Assembly (NCBI GenBank): GCA_015065085.1
Contig: SVQW01000015.1
Location: 1-60,776 of the forward strand
Length of the DNA: 60,776 nucleotides
From: Oscillospiraceae bacterium
GTDB lineage: Bacteria; Bacillota; Clostridia; Oscillospirales; SIG627
Direction of reading: 5' to 3'
The notes beneath the pieces were generated by a model. That model was given only the letters and a program-made list of their open reading frames with translations, made no database searches and had not been told where the DNA came from. How positions within the stretch are numbered: the stretch's first letter is position 1; each line of letters starts with the position of its first letter. Shown piece after piece: positions 34,094 to 41,343 of this stretch. Both the position numbers and the translations under genes were made by a program.

Positions 34094-34837
34094 ATGGAAC
34101 TCAGAATTTGTTTGGATTCAAAGGCGCTCGGCAAATCTGCCGCAGATTATATCGTAGGGCTTCTTCAGCAGGCTATCAATAAAAAGGGACACGCGAGAAT
34201 ACTTATGTCAACGGGCGCTTCCCAGTTTGATACCATTGCTGCACTTATCGAAAAGGACTTTGATTGGAGCAAGGTTGAAATGTTCCACCTTGATGAATAT
34301 GTAGGCATAGAGGAAACTCACATAGCTTCCTTCCGCAAGTACCTTAAGGAAAAATTCATTTCAAAGGTCAACCTTAAGGCGGCTTATCTTATAGACGGCA
34401 CTCCGGAATGTATTCCTGCTATCACCGAAAAGCTCCGCGAGGAAGAAATTGATGTCGGACTTATCGGAATCGGTGAAAATGCTCACATTGCGTTTAATGA
34501 CCCCCCTGCAGATTTCGATACCAGGGAAGCATATATAGTTGTTAATCTTAATGACACCTGCAAAAAACAGCAGGTGGGCGAGGGCTGGTTTGCCACAGTT
34601 GATGACGTGCCCAAGCAGGCGGTTTCTATGACCTGCTATCAGATAATGCAGTGTAAGCACATTGTTTCCTGCGTTCCTCATTCCGTTAAGGCTAACGCTA
34701 TTCATGACACTCTCGTGAATGACCTTACCAATATGACCCCTGCGACACTTCTCAAAAAGCACCCCAGCGCAGTTATTTACACCGACCTTAATTCCGCCGC
34801 AAGAGTTAACGGCGCAGAGATAAAATTTGATATTTGA
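34094..34837 (+). CDS. nagB: Glucosamine-6-phosphate deaminase-like protein
   Basis: The 247-residue protein matches the NagB/6-phosphogluconolactonase superfamily in deaminase form: ILMSTGASQFDTI (about 37), KVEMFHLDEYVGIEETHIASFRKYL (about 62) and GLIGIGENAHIAFNDPPADFDT (about 128). It converts glucosamine-6-phosphate to fructose-6-phosphate and ammonia, feeding amino sugars into glycolysis. An AAAGGAGA site precedes the ATG at 34094. The start of the longer frame has none. No nagA is adjacent, so it may use glucosamine-6-phosphate from elsewhere; a related sugar substrate cannot be excluded. Confidence 0.87.
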   Translation: MELRICLDSKALGKSAADYIVGLLQQAINKKGHARILMSTGASQFDTIAALIEKDFDWSKVEMFHLDEYVGIEETHIASFRKYLKEKFISKVNLKAAYLIDGTPECIPAITEKLREEEIDVGLIGIGENAHIAFNDPPADFDTREAYIVVNLNDTCKKQQVGEGWFATVDDVPKQAVSMTCYQIMQCKHIVSCVPHSVKANAIHDTLVNDLTNMTPATLLKKHPSAVIYTDLNSAARVNGAEIKFDI

Positions 34838-34857
34838 AATAATTTGGTTTTGTTGCT

Positions 34858-34890
34858 GAGCGGAGGAGCCTTTTTAAGGCTCCTCCGCTC
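34858..34890. repeat. GGAGCC palindromic hairpin, copy 2
   Basis: A 15-bp perfect stem (34858-34872 with 34876-34890) centres on GGAGCC...GGCTCC. It resembles the hairpin at 24337-24368 in core, in the following CTCAAA and in lacking a T-run. It likewise follows a plus-strand gene and precedes an AT-rich XRE locus. Confidence 0.7.
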
Positions 34891-34944
34891 AAATCACCCA
34901 CAGCAAAATTTAAAGATAATATTGTTATATATTAATTTCTATTA

Positions 34945-34992
34945 TTACTTTTTCATTCTTCCCGGCGTATTCCGGTGTAATGTAATAATCAT
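34945..34992 (-). CDS. Predicted 15-residue small ORF with strong ribosome site
   Basis: Minus-strand ATG at 34992 reads MIITLHRNTPGRMKK and stops at 34945. GAGGTG sits six bases before the ATG, and TTGAAT (35042-35037), 18 bases and TATAAT (35018-35013) form a promoter whose start point is just ahead of the ribosome site. The peptide is basic. Expression is inferred from these signals only; a leader peptide, toxin-like peptide or chance ORF are all possible. It diverges from the XRE gene at 35109. Confidence 0.4.
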   Translation of the reverse strand: MIITLHRNTPGRMKK

Positions 34993-34993
34993 G

Positions 34994-35116
34994 CTTATCA
35001 CCTCATATACTGATTATATCATGCTTTCATTATATAATTCAATAGTCTATATGTAAAAACATCTGATGTATTAATATATCTTTATAAAATGAGATATGGA
35101 GTGATTAGGTGATAAG
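34994..35116. promoter_or_regulatory. Divergent control region with 10-bp inverted repeats
   Basis: CTTATCACCT (34994-35003) is the exact reverse complement of AGGTGATAAG (35107-35116). One copy overlaps the ribosome site of the small ORF, the other the GTG start of the XRE gene. The minus promoter (35013-35042) lies between. These are good candidate operator half-sites for the XRE protein. Confidence 0.5.
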
Positions 35117-35312
35117 GCTTAACGCAATGGAATTGTTAAAATCACGCGGTAAAACAAAATATTGGTTGTATAAGCAAATGGGTATGAGTTATCAGAATTT
35201 TTCAAAAATGATAAACAACCAAACCAAGTCAATACAATATGAAAACATCGAAACCATGTGCTTTCTTTTGGAATGTACACCGAACGAATTGTTTGTAATA
35301 AGCGACGATTGA
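35109..35312 (+). CDS. Small XRE/Cro-family regulator
   Basis: The 67-residue protein is a compact HTH domain: MELLKSRGKTKYWLYKQMGMSYQNFSKMINN (about 7-37) followed by IETMCFLLECTPNELFVI, as in Cro/C1-type regulators. The GTG start has GGAG eight bases ahead. It is AT-rich compared with flanking nagB and pckA. It diverges from a predicted 15-residue ORF and is ended by a strong hairpin at 35318. The target is unknown, but flanking inverted repeats suggest autoregulation. Confidence 0.85.
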   Translation: MIRLNAMELLKSRGKTKYWLYKQMGMSYQNFSKMINNQTKSIQYENIETMCFLLECTPNELFVISDD

Positions 35313-35317
35313 TAAAG

Positions 35318-35351
35318 AAAAAAGGTTTTCGCAAATGCGAAAACCTTTTTT
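35318..35351. terminator. Bidirectional terminator (XRE gene / pckA)
   Basis: A 15-bp perfect stem (35318-35332 with 35337-35351) including A/T runs can end both convergent transcripts. Confidence 0.88.
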
Positions 35352-35368
35352 GTTTATAATTTCGTGTA

Positions 35369-36973
35369 TTACAGCTGAGGACCCGCTTTTACAAGTGCTT
35401 TGCCCGCGTCGTTGCCGGTGTACTTAACAAAGTTCTTAACAAAACGTGCTGCAAGGTCTTTAGCCTTTGCATCCCACTCAGCAGGGTCTGCATAGGTGTC
35501 GCGGGAGTCAAGAATCTTAGTGTCAACGCCGGGCAGCTCGGTGGGAACAGCAAGATTGAAGTAAGGAATGGTCTTGGTTTCAGCCTTGTTGATGGAGCCG
35601 TCAAGGATAGCGTCGATGATTCCGCGGGTGTCCTTGATGGAGATACGCTTGCCGGTACCGTTCCAGCCGGTGTTTACAAGGTATGCCTTTGCACCGCTCT
35701 TTTCCATCTTCTTAACCAGCTCTTCTGCATACTTGGTAGGATGCAGTTCCAGGAATGCCTGACCGAAGCAAGCGGAGAAGGTGGGGGTGGGCTCGGTAAT
35801 GCCGCGCTCGGTACCTGCCAGCTTGGAGGTGAATCCGGACAGGAAGTAGTACTGAGCCTGCTCGGGTGTAAGGATAGAAACAGGAGGCAGTACGCCGAAA
35901 GCGTCAGCGGAAAGGAAGATTACGTTCTTTGCATCGGGAGCTGCGGAAACGGGACGAACGATCTTTTCGATGTGGTCGATGGGGTAGGAAACACGGGTGT
36001 TTTCGGTTACGGAGCCGTCAGCAAAGTCGCAAACGCCCTTCTCATCAACGGTAACGTTTTCAAGCAGTGCATTGCGCTTGATAGCATTGAAAATGTCGGG
36101 CTCGGATTCCTTGTCAAGGTTGATAACCTTTGCATAGCATCCGCCCTCAAAGTTGAACACGCCCTTGTCGTCCCAGCCGTGCTCGTCGTCACCAATGAGG
36201 AGACGCTTGGGGTCGGTGGAAAGTGTGGTCTTACCTGTACCGGAAAGACCGAAGAACAGAGCGGTGTTTTCGCCATTCATGTCGGTGTTTGCAGAGCAGT
36301 GCATGGAAGCTATACCGTTAAGGGGCAGGTAGTAGTTCATCATGGAGAACATACCTTTTTTCATTTCGCCGCCGTACCAGGTGTTGAGGATAACCTGTTC
36401 ACGGGAGGTGATGTTGAAAACAACTGCGGTTTCGGAGTTGAGACCCAGCTCCTTGTAGTTTTCAACCTTTGCCTTGGATGCGTTGTAGCATACAAAGTCG
36501 GGCTCGAAGTTCTCAAGCTCTTTTTCAGTGGGGTTGATGAACATGTTCTTTACAAAGTGTGCCTGCCAAGCAACTTCCATAATGAAACGGATAGCCATAC
36601 GGGAGTCTTCGTTAGCGCCACAGAATACGTCAACAACGTAAAGCTTCTTGTCGCTGAGCTCCTTTATAGCAAGCTCTTTAAGAGCCTTCCAGGACTCTTC
36701 AGTGCAGGGATGGTTGTCGTTCTTGAACTCGTCGGAGGTCCACCAAACGGTGTCCTTGGAGTTTTCATCCATAACGATGAACTTATCTTTGGGGGAACGT
36801 CCGGTATAAATACCGGTCATAACGTTTACAGCGCCCAGTTCGGTTGCCTGACCCTTCTCAAAGCCCTCGAGAGCGGGATCGGTTTCAGCCACAAACAGCT
36901 CCTCATAAGAAGGGTTGTGGATGATTTCCTTGGCACCGGTAATGCCGTACTTTGTTAAATCAAGCTGTTTCAT
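35369..36973 (-). CDS. pckA: Phosphoenolpyruvate carboxykinase (ATP)
   Basis: The 534-residue enzyme interconverts oxaloacetate and phosphoenolpyruvate with ATP/ADP. In gut anaerobes it often runs towards oxaloacetate. The P-loop [17 protein letters not shown] (about 244), metal-binding [22 protein letters not shown] (about 262) and RSPKDKFIV (about 60) are conserved. Start 36973 begins [13 protein letters not shown] with AGAGG ahead; the longer frame has no support. Two promoters and a palindrome lie upstream. Confidence 0.96.
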   Translation of the reverse strand: MKQLDLTKYGITGAKEIIHNPSYEELFVAETDPALEGFEKGQATELGAVNVMTGIYTGRSPKDKFIVMDENSKDTVWWTSDEFKNDNHPCTEESWKALKELAIKELSDKKLYVVDVFCGANEDSRMAIRFIMEVAWQAHFVKNMFINPTEKELENFEPDFVCYNASKAKVENYKELGLNSETAVVFNITSREQVILNTWYGGEMKKGMFSMMNYYLPLNGIASMHCSANTDMNGENTALFFGLSGTGKTTLSTDPKRLLIGDDEHGWDDKGVFNFEGGCYAKVINLDKESEPDIFNAIKRNALLENVTVDEKGVCDFADGSVTENTRVSYPIDHIEKIVRPVSAAPDAKNVIFLSADAFGVLPPVSILTPEQAQYYFLSGFTSKLAGTERGITEPTPTFSACFGQAFLELHPTKYAEELVKKMEKSGAKAYLVNTGWNGTGKRISIKDTRGIIDAILDGSINKAETKTIPYFNLAVPTELPGVDTKILDSRDTYADPAEWDAKAKDLAARFVKNFVKYTGNDAGKALVKAGPQL

Positions 36974-37009
36974 TTTATTGAACCTCTTTTCATATTTTTT
37001 TGTTTTTGA

Positions 37010-37132
37010 TGACCGCAGGTCAGTTTCTTGCAATATTATATGCATCTTTTACTGCGGTAGCCAAAGGGAAATTTTGTTCATTTGCGCCAATTTTAACAAA
37101 TACATTATATCACAAAACATTTTGCTTGTCAA
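37010..37132 (-). promoter_or_regulatory. Tandem promoters and palindrome upstream of pckA
   Basis: Distal promoter: TTGACA (37132-37127), 17 bases, TATAAT (37109-37104), with TGA before the -10. Proximal candidate: TTGGCT (37064-37059), 18 bases, TATAAT (37040-37035). TGACC-GCA-GGTCA (37010-37022) is a perfect short palindrome just downstream of the proximal start point, a possible operator. Confidence 0.7.
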
Positions 37133-37195
37133 TGACTATAAGGTAAAATTTGCATAAAGTCACGTTTCTTTTTCAATTTGCTAATAAATTGGAAA

Positions 37196-37219
37196 ACCCG
37201 ACGGCAAATACCGTCGGGT
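37196..37219 (-). terminator. Terminator of the WbsX-like gene
   Basis: ACCCGACGG (37196-37204) pairs with CCGTCGGGT (37211-37219); the minus strand continues TTTTCC. Confidence 0.8.
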
Positions 37220-37225
37220 GAAAAG

Positions 37226-38341
37226 TTATTCCTCGTCAACAAAAACCTTTTTCACTGCTTCAAGATAGCCGTAGCCGTCCACATTGTCCGGCTCAAGATA
37301 GCTGGATTCCGTCCATTCGTTCCAGCTGTTGACGGTGATGAGCTTTACATTCGTTTTGTCGGCAAAAGCCTTTGCTTTTCTCAGTGCGTTTTCAAAATGC
37401 GCGGGACTGCAGTTGTTCATTGTGCCCGGCCAGAACATTTCAAATCTGGGATTGTTGTCCCAGCCGATGGAAACATGGGGGTAGTAGGGGACTTTGTATT
37501 CCTGTACCATCTTTGCCCATTCCTTTTCAACGTCAACCATGACATCGGTGTAGTCTCTGTCCATTGCGGCAAAGTGTACGAACTGATAGTGGGTGAGGGA
37601 ATCAAATCCCAGCTCTTCAATAAGCTTTACGCCCGTTTCGGTCACACCGCCGTCTACGCCGGTCAGGTTTCTTTCCTGCCTGCCGCTCCAGCGGATGAAC
37701 TGGAAGTGCACACCCGTAAGCCCCGCCTTTACAGCCTCGTTCTCCAGCCATATAAGCGCTTCTTTTGCCTTTTCGACACCGCCCAGACCGTTTACGAAGT
37801 TGTTGAGGTCGTAAATGCTGACAACCGGCTTGCCGTCAATGCGATAGTAGTTGGGACGTGTGAAGTACATATCAATCCAGCGCTTGCCGATAATCTCAAA
37901 CTGTGTGCGGTCGACCGCTCCCTGCCAGACGTTGGAGCCTTGTCCCTTTTTTCCGGCGATTCTCTTGTCCCAAACAGTGTTGGCATCATGGTTAGCCCAC
38001 ATGATGTAAAACTTCATATCGCCGTTGTTGGGGGCTTTAAGAAATCCGTTGTCCAGACATTGCTCCAGAAAAGGTCTGTTGTCATACCAGTACCAGTCGT
38101 ATATAAAAACATTGACACCGTGAGCCAGTGCGGCATTTATCTGACCGGCCATGACAAACGGGTCTGCCTCATTGACATATCCCCAAACGGGTTTTCTGTT
38201 CCAGTAATAACCGTTTTCCTTGCGTACGGAATTTTTGACTGTCTGCCATTCACCTATGCCCTCCGGCCAGAAAATACGGCTTCTGGGCTCGTCACCCGTA
38301 TATGCAGGCCATATGTATGCGGCGATATCGTATTTACTCAT
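37226..38341 (-). CDS. WbsX/GH99-like TIM-barrel protein
   Basis: The 371-residue protein fits the glycosyltransferase WbsX / glycoside-hydrolase-99-like family: AAYIWPAYTGDEPRSRIFWPEGIGEW (shown here in part) at the start, FIYDWYWYDNRPFL near 78, KPVVSIYDLNNF near 172, PYYPHVSIGWDNNPRF near 288 and ITVNSWNEWTESSYLEPD near 335. Acidic residues in the DWYW and NEWTE segments are likely catalytic. No signal peptide is present, so it acts inside the cell or is exported unusually. AAGGAG precedes the ATG and a perfect promoter lies at 38376. The true reaction, hydrolysis or transfer, is unclear. Confidence 0.8.
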   Translation of the reverse strand: MSKYDIAAYIWPAYTGDEPRSRIFWPEGIGEWQTVKNSVRKENGYYWNRKPVWGYVNEADPFVMAGQINAALAHGVNVFIYDWYWYDNRPFLEQCLDNGFLKAPNNGDMKFYIMWANHDANTVWDKRIAGKKGQGSNVWQGAVDRTQFEIIGKRWIDMYFTRPNYYRIDGKPVVSIYDLNNFVNGLGGVEKAKEALIWLENEAVKAGLTGVHFQFIRWSGRQERNLTGVDGGVTETGVKLIEELGFDSLTHYQFVHFAAMDRDYTDVMVDVEKEWAKMVQEYKVPYYPHVSIGWDNNPRFEMFWPGTMNNCSPAHFENALRKAKAFADKTNVKLITVNSWNEWTESSYLEPDNVDGYGYLEAVKKVFVDEE

Positions 38342-38375
38342 GATAATTCTCCTTGATATAATACCTTTTGCTTAT

Positions 38376-38404
38376 ATTATAATGTGTTTATTTTGAGTTG
38401 TCAA
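38376..38404 (-). promoter_or_regulatory. Consensus promoter of the WbsX-like gene
   Basis: Minus strand TTGACA (38404-38399), 17 bases, TATAAT (38381-38376). No terminator separates it from the SDR gene upstream. Confidence 0.85.
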
Positions 38405-38423
38405 GAACAATCACAAATATGGC

Positions 38424-39077
38424 TCAATTTTTCCACACGAAGTTGTAATTTATGGATTCTCCGCCGTCTACAAGAATATTCTGACCCGTACAGAAGGCGT
38501 TGGTTACCGTAAGGAAAAAAGCCCATTCTGCAATTTCCTCGGGAGTTGCCCAACGCTTCAGCGGTGTTTCGTCCATGATTTGCGACCATAAATCAGCATC
38601 ATTGATAACACATTCGTTCAAAGGTGTCAATACACCTCCCGGGTCGAGGCTGTTACAGGTGGCACCATATTTTGCTATCCGCATGGCGACATTTTTGGTG
38701 TACGCCAGAATTCCGCCCTTGCTGGCACAGTATTCCGGAAATTCAGAGCCGGTGTGGGCACTTGCCGAGCCTATGTTCAGCACGGAACGGATTTTTTCCT
38801 GTACACCGTATTTTTCGGTGATGTGAATGAGGGCTTTAAGATTTATATCAATATCGTCCTCGTTTTGCGTACCTGCGTTGTTTATTAAAATGTTGACATC
38901 TTCGATGTGGGGAAGACTGTCGTAATCCCGCACGTCGCATACATAATGAATGTATTCCGGATGGCTTATTGTTTCTTTTTGTCTGTCAATTCCGAAAACC
39001 GTGTGACCGTCCTTCAGAAAACGCTGTGCAATGGCTTTGCCGATGCCCTGTGAAGTTCCTGTTATAAGTACTTTCAT
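38424..39077 (-). CDS. Short-chain dehydrogenase/reductase
   Basis: The 217-residue protein has the SDR cofactor motif TGTSQGIGKAIA (about residue 7), NNAGTQ (about 66), catalytic Ser in NIGSASAHTG (about 102) and the catalytic pair YCASKGG (about 117). It is shorter than the usual 250 because the segment after the NNAG motif is abbreviated. The ATG overlaps the stop of the upstream YhhQ-type transporter gene by four bases (ATGA), and GGAGGA lies inside that gene's end, so the two are coupled. Substrate unknown. Confidence 0.88.
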   Translation of the reverse strand: MKVLITGTSQGIGKAIAQRFLKDGHTVFGIDRQKETISHPEYIHYVCDVRDYDSLPHIEDVNILINNAGTQNEDDIDINLKALIHITEKYGVQEKIRSVLNIGSASAHTGSEFPEYCASKGGILAYTKNVAMRIAKYGATCNSLDPGGVLTPLNECVINDADLWSQIMDETPLKRWATPEEIAEWAFFLTVTNAFCTGQNILVDGGESINYNFVWKN

Positions 39078-39835
39078 TTATGTCCTCCGTTAATATAATC
39101 AAGGTATTCCTGTCCGATTTTATGTTTTTTCCATGCCGTGATTATGCGATACCCGATAGGCGAGAACACAACTTCCATAATAAGCTCCGCTACGGCACCT
39201 GTCAGAGCGCACATGGAGCATTGTAAAAACGTCCAGCAAAATCCGTCCCAGTAAACGGGTGCAAAAAATATAAACACGATAACAGAAAAGATAAGGTTAT
39301 CCATGAATTGACCGATAAAGGTGGAAATGTAGGCACTTGCCGCATACGCAAGCTTTGAATCGGGATTTTTCCTGAATTTCTTTGTAATTACCCAATTCAG
39401 AAAATTATTTATCACCGCAGATGCCAGAAATGCAACGGTACTGCCCAGAAGTATGAACCATGTACCCCCGAGAATACCGTCAAGTGCGGTGTAATCGTTG
39501 GCACTTGAGGGAATTATGCTTGCAACATAGAATACGGCGCAAGTAAGCAGATTTATGGAGGAAGCAAGCACCGCAACCTTATTTGATGCTTTCGGACCGA
39601 AATACTTTGTGATTATGTCCATACACATAAAGGAAAGCCAGGAAATCAGTATTCCGCCGTCGAGAGCTATCCATTCGGATTGAAAAAGGGTTTTGTTTGC
39701 CAGAAGATTCATGGATATGACGCTGACTACAAAAAGGGAAACAACGGTTGAGGGGATGTTGCGAAGCAGTATTTTTGTTTCCTCCCGTTCGCGTTTTATG
39801 CATAAAACGAATGAGGAAAGCACATTGTTTGACAT
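39074..39835 (-). CDS. YhhQ/Vut_1-family transporter (probable queuosine precursor)
   Basis: The 253-residue membrane protein has about six to seven helices. SWLSFMCMDIITKYFGPKASNKVAV (in part, about 67) and the region AYISTFIGQFMDNLIFSVIVF (about 170, cut short here) fit the Vut_1 family, whose E. coli member YhhQ imports preQ0/preQ1. The length is a little above YhhQ (about 220) because of a longer N-terminus. AGGAG precedes the start at 39835. An attenuated leader lies directly upstream. The downstream SDR gene is translationally coupled. Substrate is inferred from family. Confidence 0.78.
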   Translation of the reverse strand: MSNNVLSSFVLCIKREREETKILLRNIPSTVVSLFVVSVISMNLLANKTLFQSEWIALDGGILISWLSFMCMDIITKYFGPKASNKVAVLASSINLLTCAVFYVASIIPSSANDYTALDGILGGTWFILLGSTVAFLASAVINNFLNWVITKKFRKNPDSKLAYAASAYISTFIGQFMDNLIFSVIVFIFFAPVYWDGFCWTFLQCSMCALTGAVAELIMEVVFSPIGYRIITAWKKHKIGQEYLDYINGGHK

Positions 39836-39845
39836 AATATCTCCT

Positions 39846-39950
39846 AAAAAAATATGGTTTTGCATTTTGCAAAACCATAACTGAAAAAGTATTCTTAAGC
39901 ATTAGTCCTGGTTTTGTTTAATGACAGGATGGTACAAACGAACTGTCACG
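39846..39950 (-). promoter_or_regulatory. Attenuated leader, candidate preQ1-type riboswitch
   Basis: A perfect 12-bp hairpin (39853-39864 with 39868-39879) followed by TTTTTTT on the minus strand lies immediately before the ribosome site of the transporter gene. Further upstream TGACAG/CTGTCA (39948-39943 with 39927-39922) forms a stem whose loop starts TTC, and the tail after it is A-rich and ends ACTAA. Loop bases GTACC could pair with GGAC in the tail as a pseudoknot. This resembles a class I preQ1 aptamer but deviates from the consensus. Confidence 0.45.
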
Positions 39951-39986
39951 GCAATTATTAGCAATTATTAAAAGAAGCTACTGCGA

Positions 39987-40017
39987 AAAACGACCAAGTC
40001 AGCGACTTGGTCGTTTT
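39987..40017 (-). terminator. Terminator of the tRNA-Thr/tRNA-Tyr transcript
   Basis: AAAACGACCAAGTC (39987-40000) pairs with GACTTGGTCGTTTT (40004-40017); the minus strand gives a T-run. Confidence 0.88.
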
Positions 40018-40020
40018 CTA

Positions 40021-40102
40021 TGGGAGCGGGTGGATTCGGACCACCGAAGTCACTGACAACAGATTTACAGTCTGCCCCCTTTGGCCACTCGGGAACGCTC
40101 CC
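40021..40102 (-). tRNA. tRNA-Tyr (anticodon GTA)
   Basis: Acceptor GGGAGCG pairs with CGCTCCC, the anticodon loop is CTGTAAA (anticodon GTA), and the long variable arm typical of bacterial tRNA-Tyr is present. Discriminator A, no encoded CCA. Confidence 0.95.
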
Positions 40103-40124
40103 ATAAATATTAGGTTAAGTTGCG

Positions 40125-40200
40125 TGGAGCTGGTGAAGGGACTTGAACCCCCAACCTGCTGATTACAAATCAGCTGCTCTGCCAGTTGAGCTACACCAGC
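40125..40200 (-). tRNA. tRNA-Thr (anticodon TGT)
   Basis: Acceptor GCTGGTG pairs with CACCAGC, the anticodon stem CTGAT/ATCAG closes a loop with TGT, and the T arm is GGGGG-TTCAAGT-CCCTT. Unlike the other tRNAs here, CCA is encoded (complement of 40125-40127). Confidence 0.94.
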
Positions 40201-40239
40201 ATATGCTGTGATGCGGAACTGTCGTTCGCAACGTATTGT

Positions 40240-40268
40240 ATTATATCACAGTTTGCTCGGTTTGTCAA
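40240..40268 (-). promoter_or_regulatory. Promoter of the tRNA-Thr/tRNA-Tyr operon
   Basis: Minus strand TTGACA (40268-40263), 17 bases, TATAAT (40245-40240), preceded by TGTGA as at tRNA-Val and pckA. Confidence 0.88.
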
Positions 40269-40320
40269 TAGCTTTTTTAAATTTTTTTTGGATTTTTGAA
40301 AAAATATGTTTTGAATATTA

Positions 40321-40359
40321 AAAGGCTGTCTGACGGTGTAACGTTTACAGACAGCCTTT
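40321..40359 (-). terminator. Terminator of the MarR/ABC/NUP operon
   Basis: AAAGGCTGTCTG (40321-40332) pairs with CAGACAGCCTTT (40348-40359). The minus strand continues into TTAATATT. Confidence 0.75.
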
Positions 40360-40362
40360 TGG

Positions 40363-41322
40363 TTAAATCTTCAGTTTTTCCGACCGTTCCAGCATTGCAT
40401 CCGCAATAACACGCCCCACGTTGAATATATTTTCCATAGCCACATTGAAAATATCAGCCGCTTCCTCACTGTCGTCAGAGGTGAGACTGTGCTGGGTGGT
40501 GACAGACCAGAGCTTTTCCGGGGTCATATCGTTCGTGAAAACGTCCATATTCACCGCACCGCGCACAGCTATGAAGCGGTCAAGCATTCCCATTCTGTCC
40601 ATTACAACTGCCAGTGCGGAATCCTCCATTTCGGAGGATATGAACGGGTCGGGACAACCGTATGCTTCGGTCATGGCAATTCCGTTTGCATGTCCGCGCA
40701 TACCTTTCCAATAGTTGTCACCCGAAAGTGTGGTGGCGCGCAGTACTGCGGGTTCGCGTATTGCCCATTCTGCACCATCAAAGGCGTCTGACATGTATTT
40801 TCGTGTTAAAGGTGTGGTTTTCGGAACTATATTTTTAACAAGCTCGTACACCTTTTCACACAGCTTTTTGTCCAGCACTTTGAAGGATGAGCTGTTGTAT
40901 GATGCGTCCGGCATCCAGGTGGTAAAGCTGTCGCCGGACAGCTCGGTGCTGTCCACTCTGTGACCTATATCATAATCTACGCAGGCGGTTATGAGATATA
41001 CATCTCCCATAACACCCTTTTCGTACGCCGCACCGCAACATCCCGTGCTGAGTACGTAGGCATCTGAAAAGTCAAAGCGTGCGTCGGTCAGCAGGACAGT
41101 GAGGCTGATTGCGGCGTTTACCTTTCCCATGCCCGCAACGTACAGTGCAACACCGTTTTTCACATAAAGCTTGTTATTTTCGTATGCAGCGACAATTTCA
41201 TACTCCTCTCCGCCCTTGACATAGGCGTCGTAGTAGAACTGCGCTTCGCCGGGTGCATCTCCGCTCATTTCTCCCACCTCAAATTTGGGGAGAATGAGAA
41301 GTTTTATTTTAATTTTTTCCAT
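40363..41322 (-). CDS. NUP-family protein (annotated purine nucleoside permease)
   Basis: The 319-residue protein matches the NUP family: LLILPKFEVGEMSGDAPGEAQ (in part, about 9), VALYVAGMGKVNAA (about 60), VLSTGCCGAAYEKGVMGDV (about 90), TRKYMSDAFDGAEW (about 172), MEDSALAVVMDRMG (about 242) and RGAVNMDV (about 262). The name permease comes from yeast, but the sequence has no signal peptide or membrane helices and resembles nucleoside phosphorylases, so a soluble nucleoside-cleaving enzyme is more likely. It follows an ABC exporter gene by 21 bases. Confidence 0.83.
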   Translation of the reverse strand: MEKIKIKLLILPKFEVGEMSGDAPGEAQFYYDAYVKGGEEYEIVAAYENNKLYVKNGVALYVAGMGKVNAAISLTVLLTDARFDFSDAYVLSTGCCGAAYEKGVMGDVYLITACVDYDIGHRVDSTELSGDSFTTWMPDASYNSSSFKVLDKKLCEKVYELVKNIVPKTTPLTRKYMSDAFDGAEWAIREPAVLRATTLSGDNYWKGMRGHANGIAMTEAYGCPDPFISSEMEDSALAVVMDRMGMLDRFIAVRGAVNMDVFTNDMTPEKLWSVTTQHSLTSDDSEEAADIFNVAMENIFNVGRVIADAMLERSEKLKI

Positions 41323-41343
41323 AGTGTGTTCCTTTTGTAAGCA

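Noticed and set aside
35741..36958. 405-codon open frame on the plus strand opposite pckA
   Set aside because: It is the antisense shadow of a well-conserved enzyme gene, rich in Cys/Val, without ribosome site or promoter.
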